64,000 nt of DNA, taken from Parapristionchus giblindavisi. Taxonomy: Eukaryota; Nematoda; Chromadorea; Rhabditida; Diplogasteridae. The translations under genes and the position numbers were made by a program. The stretch is taken from positions 868,001 through 932,000 of the forward strand of contig CALSFV010000026.1 in the NCBI GenBank assembly GCA_943737045.1, written 5' to 3'. The notes below the pieces were generated by a model that saw only the letters and a list, made by a program, of their open reading frames with translations, had not been told where the DNA came from and did no database searches. Within the stretch, counting starts at the first letter, position 1. Every line of letters begins with the position of its first letter. Shown in pieces: positions 1 to 9,661 of the stretch.

Positions 1-98
1 GCTAAGCCTAAGCCTAAATAGTGCTAAGCCTAAGCCTAAATAGTGCTAAGCCTAAGCCTAAGCAATAAATATTGCTAAGCCTAAGCCTAAGTAAAAAA
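1..98 (-). repeat. Degenerate nematode telomere-type repeats, C-strand orientation
   Basis: Four blocks of GCTAAGCCTAAGCCTAA, the complement of the nematode telomere hexamer TTAGGC, separated by short AT-rich spacers such as ATAGT and CAATAAATATT. It is not a perfect hexamer run, so this is a subtelomeric or interstitial derivative rather than a functional telomere. The orientation is that expected at the left end of a chromosome. Confidence 0.85.
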
Positions 99-100
99 TA

Positions 101-138
101 TGGAGAGGGAGAGGGAGAGGGAGAGGGAGAGGGAGAGA
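101..138. repeat. GAGAGG purine microsatellite
   Basis: About six copies of GAGAGG directly next to the telomere-type repeats. A simple-sequence tract; no other role is visible. The following 130 bases contain nothing I recognise. Confidence 0.8.
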
Positions 139-270
139 TGCGATAATTTGAAAGTCTGAATAGATACAATAAGCAATGACAGCAAAAAGTCCAAAGGGAT
201 CTGTCGATAGATTCATTAAAACATCATAGATCAAAGTTCGATTCCCCGCATCGGAAGTAATCTTTTGCAG

Positions 271-2408
271 CCGCAAGGAAGCCGTGATTCGATGTTGCGA
301 TTGCAATAGAAGATTGAGTGAGAAGACGATTCAGAGGAGTGCTAGGAGTTGCCTCAAATGTAATAGAGGGCTATACCTAGTGAGTGATTAAATTAATGTT
401 ATTTTATTTTTATAGCATTGATAGGATAATTAGATTAGAGATATCATCAAGTTAGACAGTTTTCATGATTATTCAAGTCAATGATAGTGAATGATCATGA
501 TTGAAAACACTTTTACGATCGGTATATTGCACAATTAAAGTTCATTTAACCAGTCAATAATTGCAGTCTTTGTCTTGTCTGGAATGTTGTGCGGACGTCC
601 ACAATGGTCATGAGCTGATCTCGAGACTTCAGGTACGGTAGAACATCGATTATCGATTGATAGACATATTATTGATTGATTGATTTCGGTAGATACAGTA
701 ACCTTACATTCAGGTTGAGACCGAACAAATGAATGCTGCACAGGATCAGGGTAGATTATTGGAGATGACTACGGAAATGGGAGATGCTGTTAGAAGAAAC
801 AATAAAATGGCGGTAAGAGATCAAAGATCAAAGATCAAAGATTAAAGTTCAAAGATCATCGTTCAGATTCCTTTGTCTCGTCTTGCCGCTGCCCAGGCGT
901 ATACAGTAAAGGAAGCGATATCTGAACTCTCAGCTGGATTACGTTTATTGAATTCTGCACGACTTCTAGCGCCTCAGGCCATCCAAAATATACGGTAAGA
1001 GGAGAGTTCAAAGATCAAAGATCATAGACTAAAGATCATAGATTATTTTCAGTCGAGCGGCGTGTCAGCATGTTGGAAAGGTTTCTACTCTGGTGAAACT
1101 GATCGAAAATGAATACACAACGAGTAGAGCAAGAGGAGATAAGAAGGGCCTGTCAGGTACGTTAAAAGATCAAAAATCAAAGATTAAAGATCAAAGACCA
1201 AAGACCAAAGATCAACCTATTGTAATCTCTTCAGGCTCTCAACTGCGTCAATCACGTCTGCGGCTACGTGGATCGGATACACTAGCTCGTGAATCAATCG
1301 CTGCCGTACTATCCGTGATCTCCCCGTCCTCCTCTCACTATACAGCGTAAGTTCGTAATCGAGAGATATCTTCGGAACGATATAATAGTACCGTAATCTT
1401 TCAGATTGTCATCGATCATTTCTTCTGTGTCTCCTCGTGATTCAATCGATACAAGACTACAGTTGTACATGCAAGCAAGTACTGTTCTCACTCAGGTATA
1501 CTGTAGCAATCAATAGTTATTCCTGAACTACAGTAATCGATAGTTACCGTAATCCAATTTCAGTCTCTCTCATCAAACCTCCACAGCACGGCCATTCCAG
1601 TGATCGCTGACGCCTTCGTGCATTTGTTCAATGATATGAGCGAATTGTCCAAGTAAGATTATCGATTGATTATTTATTTTATCTTTTGAACGATACCGTA
1701 ATCTAACATTACCGTAATCAGAAAGAGAATCGGTTCGACTCCTCTGGCTGGAAAGACTATCTCGGCATGCTATATGGAAACACGTGCAAATGGCCTACAG
1801 TGAACTACTTAGGGTTGTGTCTAAGGTAAGTGTGATTTAGGAACTTAACATAAGATAACTTAAGTTGTTAGGAACTTAAAATTTGAGTAATAACTTAATC
1901 AATTTAAGATTTACGATTCTCGCGATAGTGGAAGAATCGATATCATTGATGATCTGTCTTTCGTGTGCAGACTCTACGCAGACGTCGCTGATCAGGTATA
2001 CGGTAGTTTTAGATTACTGTAGTTCAATCGAGTTCTCGGTAGTTATCGATTGATTTCAGGCCTCGCTCACCCTGTGTATGATCGAAGCTGCTAGAGCCAG
2101 AGCTGCAGGGGCAGACCCGGAGAGACTCAAGGTAAGAAGATCATATCGAACAACTAATTTTTTTAAAGATCAAAGATCAAAATATATATATATTTAAGGT
2201 CATTGATGAGAACTTGATAGAGTGCCGACGACAGCAGAAGTTGAACGCGCTTAGGTAAAGTCAAAGAAAAGATCAAAGATCAATTACCGTAATCACGTCC
2301 CTTTCCAGACAGAATACTCCTCGGGGGTTCAGCTTCACCGGTCTATTCACATCTTGCCTGAAGAAACAGCAGAGAGACGATGTTGAGGATACTGTAGTCG
2401 TGTATTGA
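271..2408 (+). CDS. B-box-like zinc-finger / helical protein, 13 exons, 5' end missing
   Basis: Thirteen exons with GT donors and AG acceptors: 271-379, 567-632, 714-812, 867-994, 1053-1156, 1235-1346, 1405-1495, 1564-1652, 1726-1825, 1909-1995, 2060-2131, 2199-2254, 2309-2408 (stop TGA). Phases fit at every junction. The fit at 1726 requires an AAAG acceptor; the better-looking CAG four bases upstream would shift the frame. The first two exons carry Cys pairs (CCDC, CLKC, CLEC) and VHNGHELI, i.e. C-x2-C ... C-x2-C-x4-H-x2-H. This resembles a B-box zinc finger, as found in front of coiled coils in TRIM-type proteins. The remaining roughly 300 residues are Leu/Ala/Arg-rich and helical, ending QRDDVEDTVVVY. 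There is no upstream exon with a start codon before the telomere repeats, so the copy may be 5'-truncated. B-box is inference from spacing; the second half is not recognised. Confidence 0.72.
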
Positions 2409-2542
2409 TCGCAAACTGATTGTTTTCACTAGGTACTGTATATATGCATGTAGGTGTGTATAAGCCCCGATGTTCTCCTCAATACCTGTGCCTACTAAAG
2501 TTCAAGGATCAAAGATCAAAGTCCAAAGATCAAAGATCACTC
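835..2542. repeat. Intronic GATCAAA heptamer runs
   Basis: Nearly every intron of the gene at 271-2408, and its 3' flank, contains runs of the heptamer GATCAAA (about 823-862, 1008-1040, 1164-1216, 2166-2180, 2261-2282, 2505-2540). Further right, in the introns of the loci at 6.3-9.4 kb and in the tandem units, the same motif appears in the opposite orientation as TTTGATC. Copy number varies between otherwise identical units, so it is a mobile or slippage-prone intronic microsatellite. Confidence 0.75.
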
Positions 2543-3157
2543 CCTCCCCATACTAGAATCTAGTCAACACTCTCATCATTCGATCTCACACACCCCTATC
2601 ATCAACTCAGGTTTTCCCCCCGTAATTTCGTTTTGTTCATATCCCAAGCACACGCTGTCAACCGTTGTGAATATATGTACAGTAACCCAATGCACCACTA
2701 CTGTATACCCGAAGTCCCGCTCCTTTCATATGACTTCAATCATCCTTGGCTTTCGATTTTTAACGTGATACTTTACATATATTTAACTTGTTTTTGCACT
2801 ATTTCATTCCATTCCTTATTTTCTTCATTTGTTTATTTATTTGTTTCACATCATTTGTTCGCTAAATGTGAATAAATATATATATAAAATATATATATAT
2901 GTTTTCTCTTATCGAAAATTATCAACACGCAATAAAAAATGGTCAAGAAACGAGAATCAAACCATCTCATGTTACTACAGATCCGATGACCTTAGTTGAT
3001 CTCGTATATTATTTTATTTTCTTCTGTTGAAAAAGCACTTATTACCCGTCCAGTTGCGAATGGAGTGATTATTGTTGTCTGAAACATAACCAAGATTGGA
3101 CGAATTCAATTTTTTTTTGTATTTTTCACTGTTCACAGTAGATTTCTCTCTTTTTTA
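2409..3157. other. 3' flank of the B-box-like gene, AT-rich
   Basis: No further exon is recognised. It contains heptamer repeats, a pyrimidine-rich stretch, an AATAAA at 2871-2876 that may be the polyadenylation signal, and a TATATA microsatellite at about 2876-2899. An 80-codon open frame here is AT-rich and looks accidental. Confidence 0.5.
2871..2876 (+). terminator. Candidate polyadenylation signal AATAAA
   Basis: A canonical AATAAA about 460 bases after the stop codon at 2406-2408, in an AT-rich flank. That is a long 3' UTR for a nematode, so a nearer variant signal could be used instead. Confidence 0.35.
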
Positions 3158-3734
3158 TCAGTTATCGATGCTGATCGGAAACTTCGACAAAATCGATATT
3201 TAAATTTTCTATATTTAATTTCGATATTTAAATTTGGCTGGCTGGTCGATCCCAAAATACGTGTTTGTTCCTGCACAAACTATCCCGATGGATTCGTAAG
3301 CACATCAATCAACCATTAAGACAACGGCCTGCAGTGGATAAGGTTTCCACGTTCAATTTTGACTGCCACGGGATCGATCCCCCTGTTTTGAACAAGAAGA
3401 AAAGAGAACACACTTTGCCACACCCCTATCACTCTACAATACCCCAGATGTGAGAATCGTGTTGGCCATTTTGTTTTAAATTTGATTTGATTTGAGTTGA
3501 ATCTTGTTAATAAGGGGATGGATCCCGTGGCAGTCATCATTGGACGTGGGTACCTTAACCACTCCTTGTTTTCATCGTTGATTCATGTCTTTACGAACCC
3601 ATATTTTGCGTAGAAAGAAACACGAATTTTGGAATCGACCAGCCAGCCCAGCCAGCCAAATTTCAATATCGATTTTCTCGAAGCTCGATTAAGTACTGTC
3701 TATAAACAGATTTGCGATCAGCATCTATAACTGA
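3158..3734. mobile_element. Inverted-repeat (fold-back) element with two tRNA-like arms
   Basis: The left end TCAGTTATCGATGCTGATCG is matched in inverse by the right end at 3712-3734, with one mismatch. The arms continue inward through ATCGATATT, GGCTGGCTGG and GTCGATYCC. The innermost arms (about 3331-3395 and 3505-3565, inverted) contain GTGGATAAGG and GGGATCGATCCCC, which resemble tRNA box A/D-arm and box B/T-arm sequence. No transposase frame. I infer a non-autonomous palindromic element that captured or derives from a tRNA-like sequence. Target-site duplication not resolved. Confidence 0.6.
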
Positions 3735-3848
3735 TTTTAGTCACACTATTGACATGTCGCCGAATTGAGACCATTCCCTTGTAAGCCCAAATAAATGGTA
3801 AGCCATATAGCAATTTTAACTAAAATATTCAGCTTTTAAAAAGATTTA

Positions 3849-4458
3849 CAGTCCCGCACGTTCGTGCTCCCTAAACGCGGCCCCCCGCGGTCCGCGGGGG
3901 GCCGCATCATGCCGCATCGATGAATAATTTTTTTCAAACATTTCATTGGTTGTGATCGTTGTATCATCAGATAATATTAATATCACCGCAGAAACAAAAA
4001 AAATTGGTTGAGTGTGGACCGCGTCGCACGTTCGCGCTCCCTAAACGCGGCAGGTTGCGGCCCCCCGCGGCCCGCGGGGGGCCGCATCATGCCGCATCGA
4101 TGAATAAATTTTTTTTAAACAATTCGTTGTTTGTGATCGTTGCGTCATCAAATAAGGGTGCGGACATGATGATGCAACGATCGCAACCAATGAAATGTTT
4201 GATTAAAAAATTTATTCATCGATGCGGCATGATGCGGCACGCAGCGGGCCGCGGAGGGCCGCATCATGCCGCGTTTCGGGGGCACGGCTGGCTGTGTAAC
4301 GCTGTCCACACTCAACCAAAAATTTTCGTTTCTGCGGTTATATTAATATTATCTGATGATGCAACGATCACAAGCAATGAAATGTTTGAAAAACAATTAT
4401 TCATCGATGCGGCATGATGCAGCGGGCCGCGTTTAGGGAGAGCGAACGTGCGGGACTG
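3849..4458. mobile_element. 610-bp TIR element, CAGTCCC ends, TA target duplication
   Basis: The ends are CAGTCCCGCACGTTCG and its inverse, flanked by TA at 3847-3848 and 4459-4460. TA duplication and CAGTCCC-like termini are the usual signature of Tc1/mariner-type non-autonomous elements. The interior is very GC-rich, with CCCCCCGCGG / CCGCGGGGGG palindromes, and repeats GCATCATGCCGCATCGATGA several times in both orientations, so it is a nested composite palindrome. A 152-codon open frame inside is a by-product of the palindrome and is not called as a gene. Confidence 0.75.
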
Positions 4459-4460
4459 TA

Positions 4461-5418
4461 CATTTAAAGATGGAGACCCACGAGTTTTTTCGTAATAAGA
4501 CTGTTCGGATAGAATGATAGAGATTCATCACACGAATCGAAAGACATATATGATATACTTTCAAGGCATGTAGAGAGTGCCTATCCGATCATCTCAACTC
4601 ATGGGTCAAAGTATAAAATATGGAGACAAGAACGGATCGATATTGTAGGGATTGATGAAGAAAATGATTGAAGAAAACACAAAACATATCGATTCATAAG
4701 AGTTTAAAGAGGTATAACAAGCTAATTTGACATTTGACGCTTTTTTTTTGTATGCGAGAGAGCACTGATAGACCGGAGAGTTCCAAAGTAGCTAAATTTT
4801 AAGCCAGTGAAGATTCAAAATAATTTGAAGCCATAAGACAAATTCTGAGTAAAATATATAATACTGCACGTATCTTCCGAGACCTGGGGAGAATATGATT
4901 AATGTAGCTAATGCTACATAGACAAGATCAATCGATAATTACAAAGGAAGGTTACTGTAGGATTACGGTAAGTCTTCATCGAGTACGGAATGCTAGGACT
5001 GATGAAATATCGGAGAGATACCTGAATCAGGGAGGATTACGGTAGACAAGGAATCAGGGAGGATTACGGTAGACAAGGAATCAGGGAGGATTACGGTCTA
5101 GTGCGCTTTGGTGTTACTGTAAAGCATAGTACGGCTTGGTGTGACCGTAATCCTTTCATGTCCTAAAGCGTTATTTTCTCTGAATATTGTTGTTTCTGGC
5201 TGATAACGAAAATGAATTATTGTCTTACCCGGACTACTTTAATTTCACTCAAATTATTTTCCCGGTTAATGTAGCACCTCACGCCATACATGTCCACGTT
5301 AAAGTAATGCGAGCCATTTACAACATCATTAGTACTTCTATAATATCATTAGTACAAGGATCTGGAAAGTTAGTATAGCTGGCAGGTCATTTTTTTTACA
5401 AAGGAACAACATTTATCA
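4461..5418. other. Intergenic stretch without recognised gene
   Basis: AT-rich sequence with scattered TACGGTA/TACTGTAG-type motifs, which are common in introns and spacers throughout this window. One short tandem repeat (5024-5101) is listed separately. No splice-compatible exon chain is visible. Confidence 0.5.
5024..5101. repeat. 27-bp tandem repeat, about 2.8 copies
   Basis: The unit GAATCAGGGAGGATTACGG plus TAGACAAG starts at 5024, 5051 and 5078, a period of 27. A local minisatellite built on the TACGGTA-like motif. Confidence 0.85.
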
Positions 5419-5564
5419 TACACTGAGAGCAAAGTTGCCTATATTCGGGCAAATGATTGGCCCCATCGGGGAACTCATGTAACAATTTGCCCGTATTCGG
5501 GCGAATCTCTTTAGCCAGCATTTGGGCTATTTTGTTTCGCCTAAATACGGGCAAATCGATACCC

Positions 5565-5622
5565 TGTAGTCATACAACAGGGAAGGCGCTTCTCACCCAC
5601 GCCAGTTCGATTCCCACTTGGA
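5565..5622 (+). other. tRNA-like sequence with box B
   Basis: CTGTAGTCATACAACAGGG, then AAGGCGC, then CCAGTTCGATTCCCACTTGG. The last part is a good T-arm with internal box B (GTTCGATTCC). The anticodon arm is poor, so this is a tRNA-derived relic rather than a working tRNA gene. Confidence 0.45.
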
Positions 5623-5904
5623 GCACAAATCTTTTGCAGCTCTAAAACTTCGTTATATAACTTGATAGAGCTATTGTTCTTCTACTCTAGTAGAATCTTA
5701 TTGAAAACACATGGTATACTTTCAATTTATTGGCTTTTGGCTGTCCAAATCATCTTTCTTCTCTCATGATAGCTTGAATATTTCACTAAAGTAACCCACT
5801 CACTTTCATTAACAGCAGAAAAATCAGCAAAAATGAAAAATAAGAAACCTAAGATCACATGCTGATGTGACAGCTTCAGATGGCCATGAAAAAGTGGGAA
5901 TGTA

Positions 5905-5975
5905 CATACAAGGAACCGAACCACCAACCCACCGCGAACTAGCCAAGCCCCCAACCCACTGCGCTACCAGGACAC
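5905..5975 (-). other. tRNA-like sequence (SINE head or tRNA relic)
   Basis: Read on the minus strand: GTCCTGGTAGCGCAGTGGGT, which matches a pol III box A (TAGCGCAGTGG), and about 35 bases later GGTTCGGTTCC, which matches box B. Box spacing fits a tRNA. The anticodon stem does not pair convincingly and no CCA-type acceptor closes, so I call a tRNA-derived SINE head or pseudogene inside the TIR element at 5421-6144. Confidence 0.55.
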
Positions 5976-6144
5976 GCTTGCACATTGCTCAGAACTCATA
6001 GTCTTTTCCAAAGAAACATATAATCCTATAGCCATAAAGCGGGCAAATCGATTGCCCGAAATGGACCACTCCAGATTTCTGGCAAATCGTTTGCCAGGCA
6101 AATGGGTGTGGCTAACGATTTGCCAGGTAAGTTTGCTCTCAGTG

Positions 6145-6256
6145 TAGGTCGAAAAGTATGTTACAAAGTACCATGCCGTCTTTCGAGCTAAATTTGCCTA
6201 AAATACAAAAACATGAACGCATTTTGAAAACCGATAACTTAGCTATTCGACCTATG
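6145..6256. mobile_element. Short MITE of the CATAGGTCGAAAAG family
   Basis: TAGGTCGAAAAGTATGTTAC at the left and AGCTATTCGACCTATG at the right form the TIRs of a family that recurs at 7530, in every tandem unit, and as a unit-specific insertion at 31667. It abuts the right end of the preceding TIR element and lies in the intron before the exon at 6298. Confidence 0.7.
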
Positions 6257-6297
6257 CTGAAGGCATACTGTATCGGATATTATATGATATGTTACAG

Positions 6298-7498
6298 GCT
6301 CGTCAGAGTATGAACAACAAGTGGGAGTCATCCTCATCTGGTTCCTCTTGCATATGGTATCCCGATTCGCTCCATTGTGACAAGCTCAACCTTGATGATA
6401 GAAGAGCAGGAACTATAGGATCGAGGTGAGTGTGCTTTGTAGTTTGTAATTCGATCATTGTTCTCTAGCCTGCAATTGTATCCATTTCAGATCATCGATA
6501 TCCAATTCATTCTTTTCCTCCACGTCGGGTTCTCCACCCAACTCTGTCACTTCACCCACAGTGTCGTCGTCGTCGACTAGAAAGCCATCCGCTCCCACTA
6601 TTCATGCTTCATTGCGTAAGCCATGGAAGCCATCCAGAGGTGAGGAGTACTCCTGAAGCCGTATCCTTGAACCTTGACTGTCTGTTTGTCTGACGTCGTA
6701 ACCATAGGTAGCCTGTAGTGACGTCACTTTTATTGCCAAACGGTTTGTCAAGATTCATGGACACATCTCCCACACGGCATTGGTTCTAGACTAATCCTAT
6801 ATAATTGAGGTCCTATTCCTGCTCCACTTCTCATAGGAGTTCAGCGTGCCACTGTTGAGGGCAAGCCCAATCAGCCACCCTCACTCCTCTCCACTATCAT
6901 ACCCATGTCTCCGGCATACGGTATGTGCGCTACCGTATCTGTTCCGATTGGATACCGTAATCAATCAATTCTCAATCAACTACCGTACTCTGTAGGTGCA
7001 TCACCGTGCTCGATGAGCTCAACTCGTTCTCCCGCCATGACTCATCTCAATTTGTCATTGATTTGTGGATCAGTAGCAGCTACGGCCTCGCCTCGTCGAC
7101 TCTTTCCATCTCTATCATCATCATCGAATACTCCTATGAGTGCATATCGGTCTACTCCCTTCACTCAATCTACAGTCAATGATATGTGGCGTCAGTCATC
7201 ACCCCTATCTCCACCCGGCACCGCTCTCACCGCACCTGATCAAACGGGGTTTGATGTGAGTTGTGCTTTGTACTTGTAGTTTGATCTTTGATCAGTGGCT
7301 TGATCTTTTGTGTAGTTTGATCTGTTATCTTATCTGATTTTGCAGTACGGTAGTCTGTCAGTGCCTCAGGCATATCGAGACGGAGCGATTCGTCCTCACA
7401 CTCCACTCTTTGGAATGGCCCTGACATCTCCCACTCAACCCCCGATGACTGATTCGTTTGGCAACACACAACCACTCAACTCTCCATCCATTGGACAA
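6298..7498 (+). CDS. Ser/Pro-rich protein, five internal exons, not recognised
   Basis: Exons 6298-6425, 6491-6639, 6837-6920, 6996-7255 and 7346-7498, all with matching phases and GT..AG borders. The roughly 258 encoded residues are low-complexity and probably disordered, dominated by Ser, Pro and Thr, for example NSVTSPTVSSSSTRKPSAPT and QSSPLSPPGTALTAPD. No folded domain, zinc motif or membrane segment is seen. The true first and last exons are not identified. A possible continuation is an exon at 7974 reading MILLLMYSYGIYNFIPRSTP to a stop at 8102, in phase but weak. The composition would suit the N-terminal tail of a regulatory or RNA-binding protein, but I do not claim one. The intact frames argue against old decay. 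Confidence 0.6.
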
Positions 7499-7529
7499 GT
7501 ACGGTTAATCAATTATTCAAAGATTATTG

Positions 7530-7604
7530 CATAGGTCGAAAAGTATTTTACAAAGTTCCAAGCCTGACCGCATTTTGAGCAAAAAAATTGCCAAACCGTC
7601 GAGG
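7530..7604. mobile_element. Partial MITE, CATAGGTCGAAAAG family
   Basis: Begins with CATAGGTCGAAAAGTA and the family's internal CCTGACCGCATTTTGAGC, then loses similarity; the right terminal repeat is missing. It sits just behind the last confident exon of the Ser/Pro-rich locus. Confidence 0.65.
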
Positions 7605-8701
7605 ACTCTTATTGATTCGATGATCCTCCCCCCCCTCCTCGAACGTGCTAGAAAGGCTATAGATTTTTAGTTGAGCTTTGACTATCTCTCAAATTGTCCC
7701 CTAATTATTCCTTCACCTGCGCAATATACCGTAATCCTTTGGTGCCCTTATATAAAGCGCACTTCTCGCTGAATGGCCGCGTAGCCAAAATAAATAATAG
7801 TAACACCGCGCGTCTTTCCTGGATTACTGTAAAGCACAATTTTGCATCGCCTACATGCCTAGATATATTAGTACCACATTATCGTGTTGTCTGTGCAAAA
7901 GTTCTGATAATGAGTTTGTTTACTGTGCAACCCATAAACATTTCATTACTGACTAATTTTTTTAAAAATTTAGATGATCCTTCTTCTGATGTACTCCTAC
8001 GGTATCTACAACTTCATTCCTCGATCAACTCCATCTCCGATGTCCTATCACAATTGGCCCGGATTTTTTTTCATCGTCTCACTTTATTTGCATTGTTTTT
8101 GATGTTTTCACCCGTTTCATGCTTTTGTTTAAAGAGTTCAAAATGGGGAATATTTAAATGGGAATGGAATATTGTGTCATAGTTGTACGATGTCTCGAGC
8201 AACCACGATGGGAGCGGCCCCCGAATTCGCCAAATCTTTTTTTGCCTTTTGCAAAGTTTCCCAAAACTGAAAGACTAGAACCTCTGAAGAGCTAAACCCA
8301 CATGCTCGTAAGATGATTTGGTATTTAGCCTGGTTTCACGATGGATATGATATTTATCCGCTTATTGGGTGGATCACATGGCGCACTCCCTGATTTTCTA
8401 CAGTACTTGTTAGATGGTGATGCCCGCTCCGGTATTTTTTGCTCGTGGGACACTGTCTCATTCCCGTACTGTAGAGACGGGGCACCAGCAAGTTTTGGCC
8501 TCTAGACGAGCCTCGCAGATTTTGAATCCCGCGCCACTAGTTTGAGAGCCTCTAGACGTGCCACCAGATTTTGAATCGCGCACCACCGTACCGTAATCTA
8601 GCAAGAACATGGTCTTAGACAGAAACACTACCTTATCCTGTTACTATTGTCTTTTATCGATTTTTCAATATTGAATCAATAAGCACGTCTAGGGGATTTA
8701 G
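7605..8701. other. Spacer between the Ser/Pro-rich locus and the lipin relic
   Basis: Contains a 162-codon open frame (7694-8182) that is AT-rich with no recognisable domain. Its part 7974-8102, read in another frame, might be a terminal exon of the upstream locus. The stretch 8400-8600 is repeat-like, with GCCTCTAGACGWGCC and AGATTTTGAATC each occurring twice. Nothing else is supported. Confidence 0.45.
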
Positions 8702-9209
8702 GGGATCTATCGTGACGATCTTCTCACAAATAATGCATGCGTTGACCCGAACAAGCTACAGCGGTACATTGGTAGACCAAGCAGGTATGTACTGTGTAGT
8801 TTGATCTTTAATCAGTTGTTCTTTGGTCTTTGGCAATTTGTAATTTGATCTATGATCACTGGTTGTTGCTTGCTCTTTAAACTTTTATTTTCTTTTCAGC
8901 CGTACTGACCCATACGGGGTTATGATCAACGTCCACTAGGACAAGGTACGTGGTGATACTGTTTAGACCTAGCTTACGGTAAATATGTTTTTGGTTTATT
9001 GATTAATTGCATTAGTTTCGAGCGAGAGTGGTGGTACGGAGTCAGTATAACGAAAAAGATATCACGGTCGATATTCTCGACTGACTAATCGATTATCGAT
9101 TTCAGACGCCCACCCAGGAGAAACGGTGAAAGCGTCATCATCGATGTCAAGCCAAAACCTGACACAACGGAGAAGAAGACGCGAACACAATCGGAGATAT
9201 TGTTAGTGA

Positions 9210-9345
9210 TTTTATCTTTGATCTTTGAATACTCTGTAGTTTGATCTTTGATCTTTGAATACTCTGTAGTTTGATCTTTGATCTTTGAATACTCTGTAGT
9301 TTGATCTTTGATCTTTGAATACTCTGTAGTTTGATCTTTGATCGA
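9210..9345. repeat. 30-bp tandem repeat built on TTTGATC heptamers
   Basis: The unit ACTCTGTAGTTTGATCTTTG plus ATCTTTGAAT is repeated about four times with almost no divergence, inside an intron of the lipin relic. The identity between copies implies recent expansion. Confidence 0.9.
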
Positions 9346-9368
9346 TCATTTACCTATATAGGTGAATA

Positions 9369-9661
9369 GGGTTGGAGATGTCCAAAAGTAGTTACAAAGT
9401 TGCACCGCTGACCTACCAATCGATATTTCTTAGCCCATTAACGTTTCAAAATATCCTAAGAGTTCGTCAACTTTATTTTCATTGTTTTTTCGCGTTGGGT
9501 AGTTCCGAGCTTTAACATGAAAATATAACATTTTGAAAGAAGAGAAAAAATTTTTCGGCTAAAATTGGATGCGCGTGTTAAAATATATCGATTGAAAAAA
9601 AAGATTGGTAGATCAGCGGTGCTACTTTTGAAACTACTTTTAGCCATCTCCCCCTCAACCC
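9369..9661. mobile_element. Palindromic MITE, GGGTTGGAG ends
   Basis: The left arm, from GGGTTGGAGATG through AAAAGTAGTT to GCTGACCTACCAATCGATAT, is matched in inverse by the right arm ending CATCTCCCCCTCAACCC. TA dinucleotides flank both ends. No coding capacity. It occupies the intron where the catalytic exon of lipin would be expected. Confidence 0.7.

Larger units (their letters stand above)
5421..6144. mobile_element. TIR element with CACTGAGAGCAAA ends and TA duplication
   Basis: Left end CACTGAGAGCAAAGTTGCC and right end its inverse (CACTGAGAGCAAACTTACC read on the minus strand). It is flanked by TA at 5419-5420 and 6145-6146. The subterminal regions repeat GGCAAATCG and TTGCCCG in both orientations. 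No transposase. Two tRNA-like stretches lie inside (listed separately), so it may be a composite of SINE-like DNA and a MITE. A second MITE begins directly at its right end. Confidence 0.7.

Noticed and set aside
3959..4417. 152-codon open frame
   Set aside because: It lies wholly in a palindromic transposon, and its protein repeats reflect the inverted DNA repeats.
8400..8600. Possible catalytic lipin exon upstream
   Set aside because: No DxDxT motif in any frame; the stretch is repeat-like.
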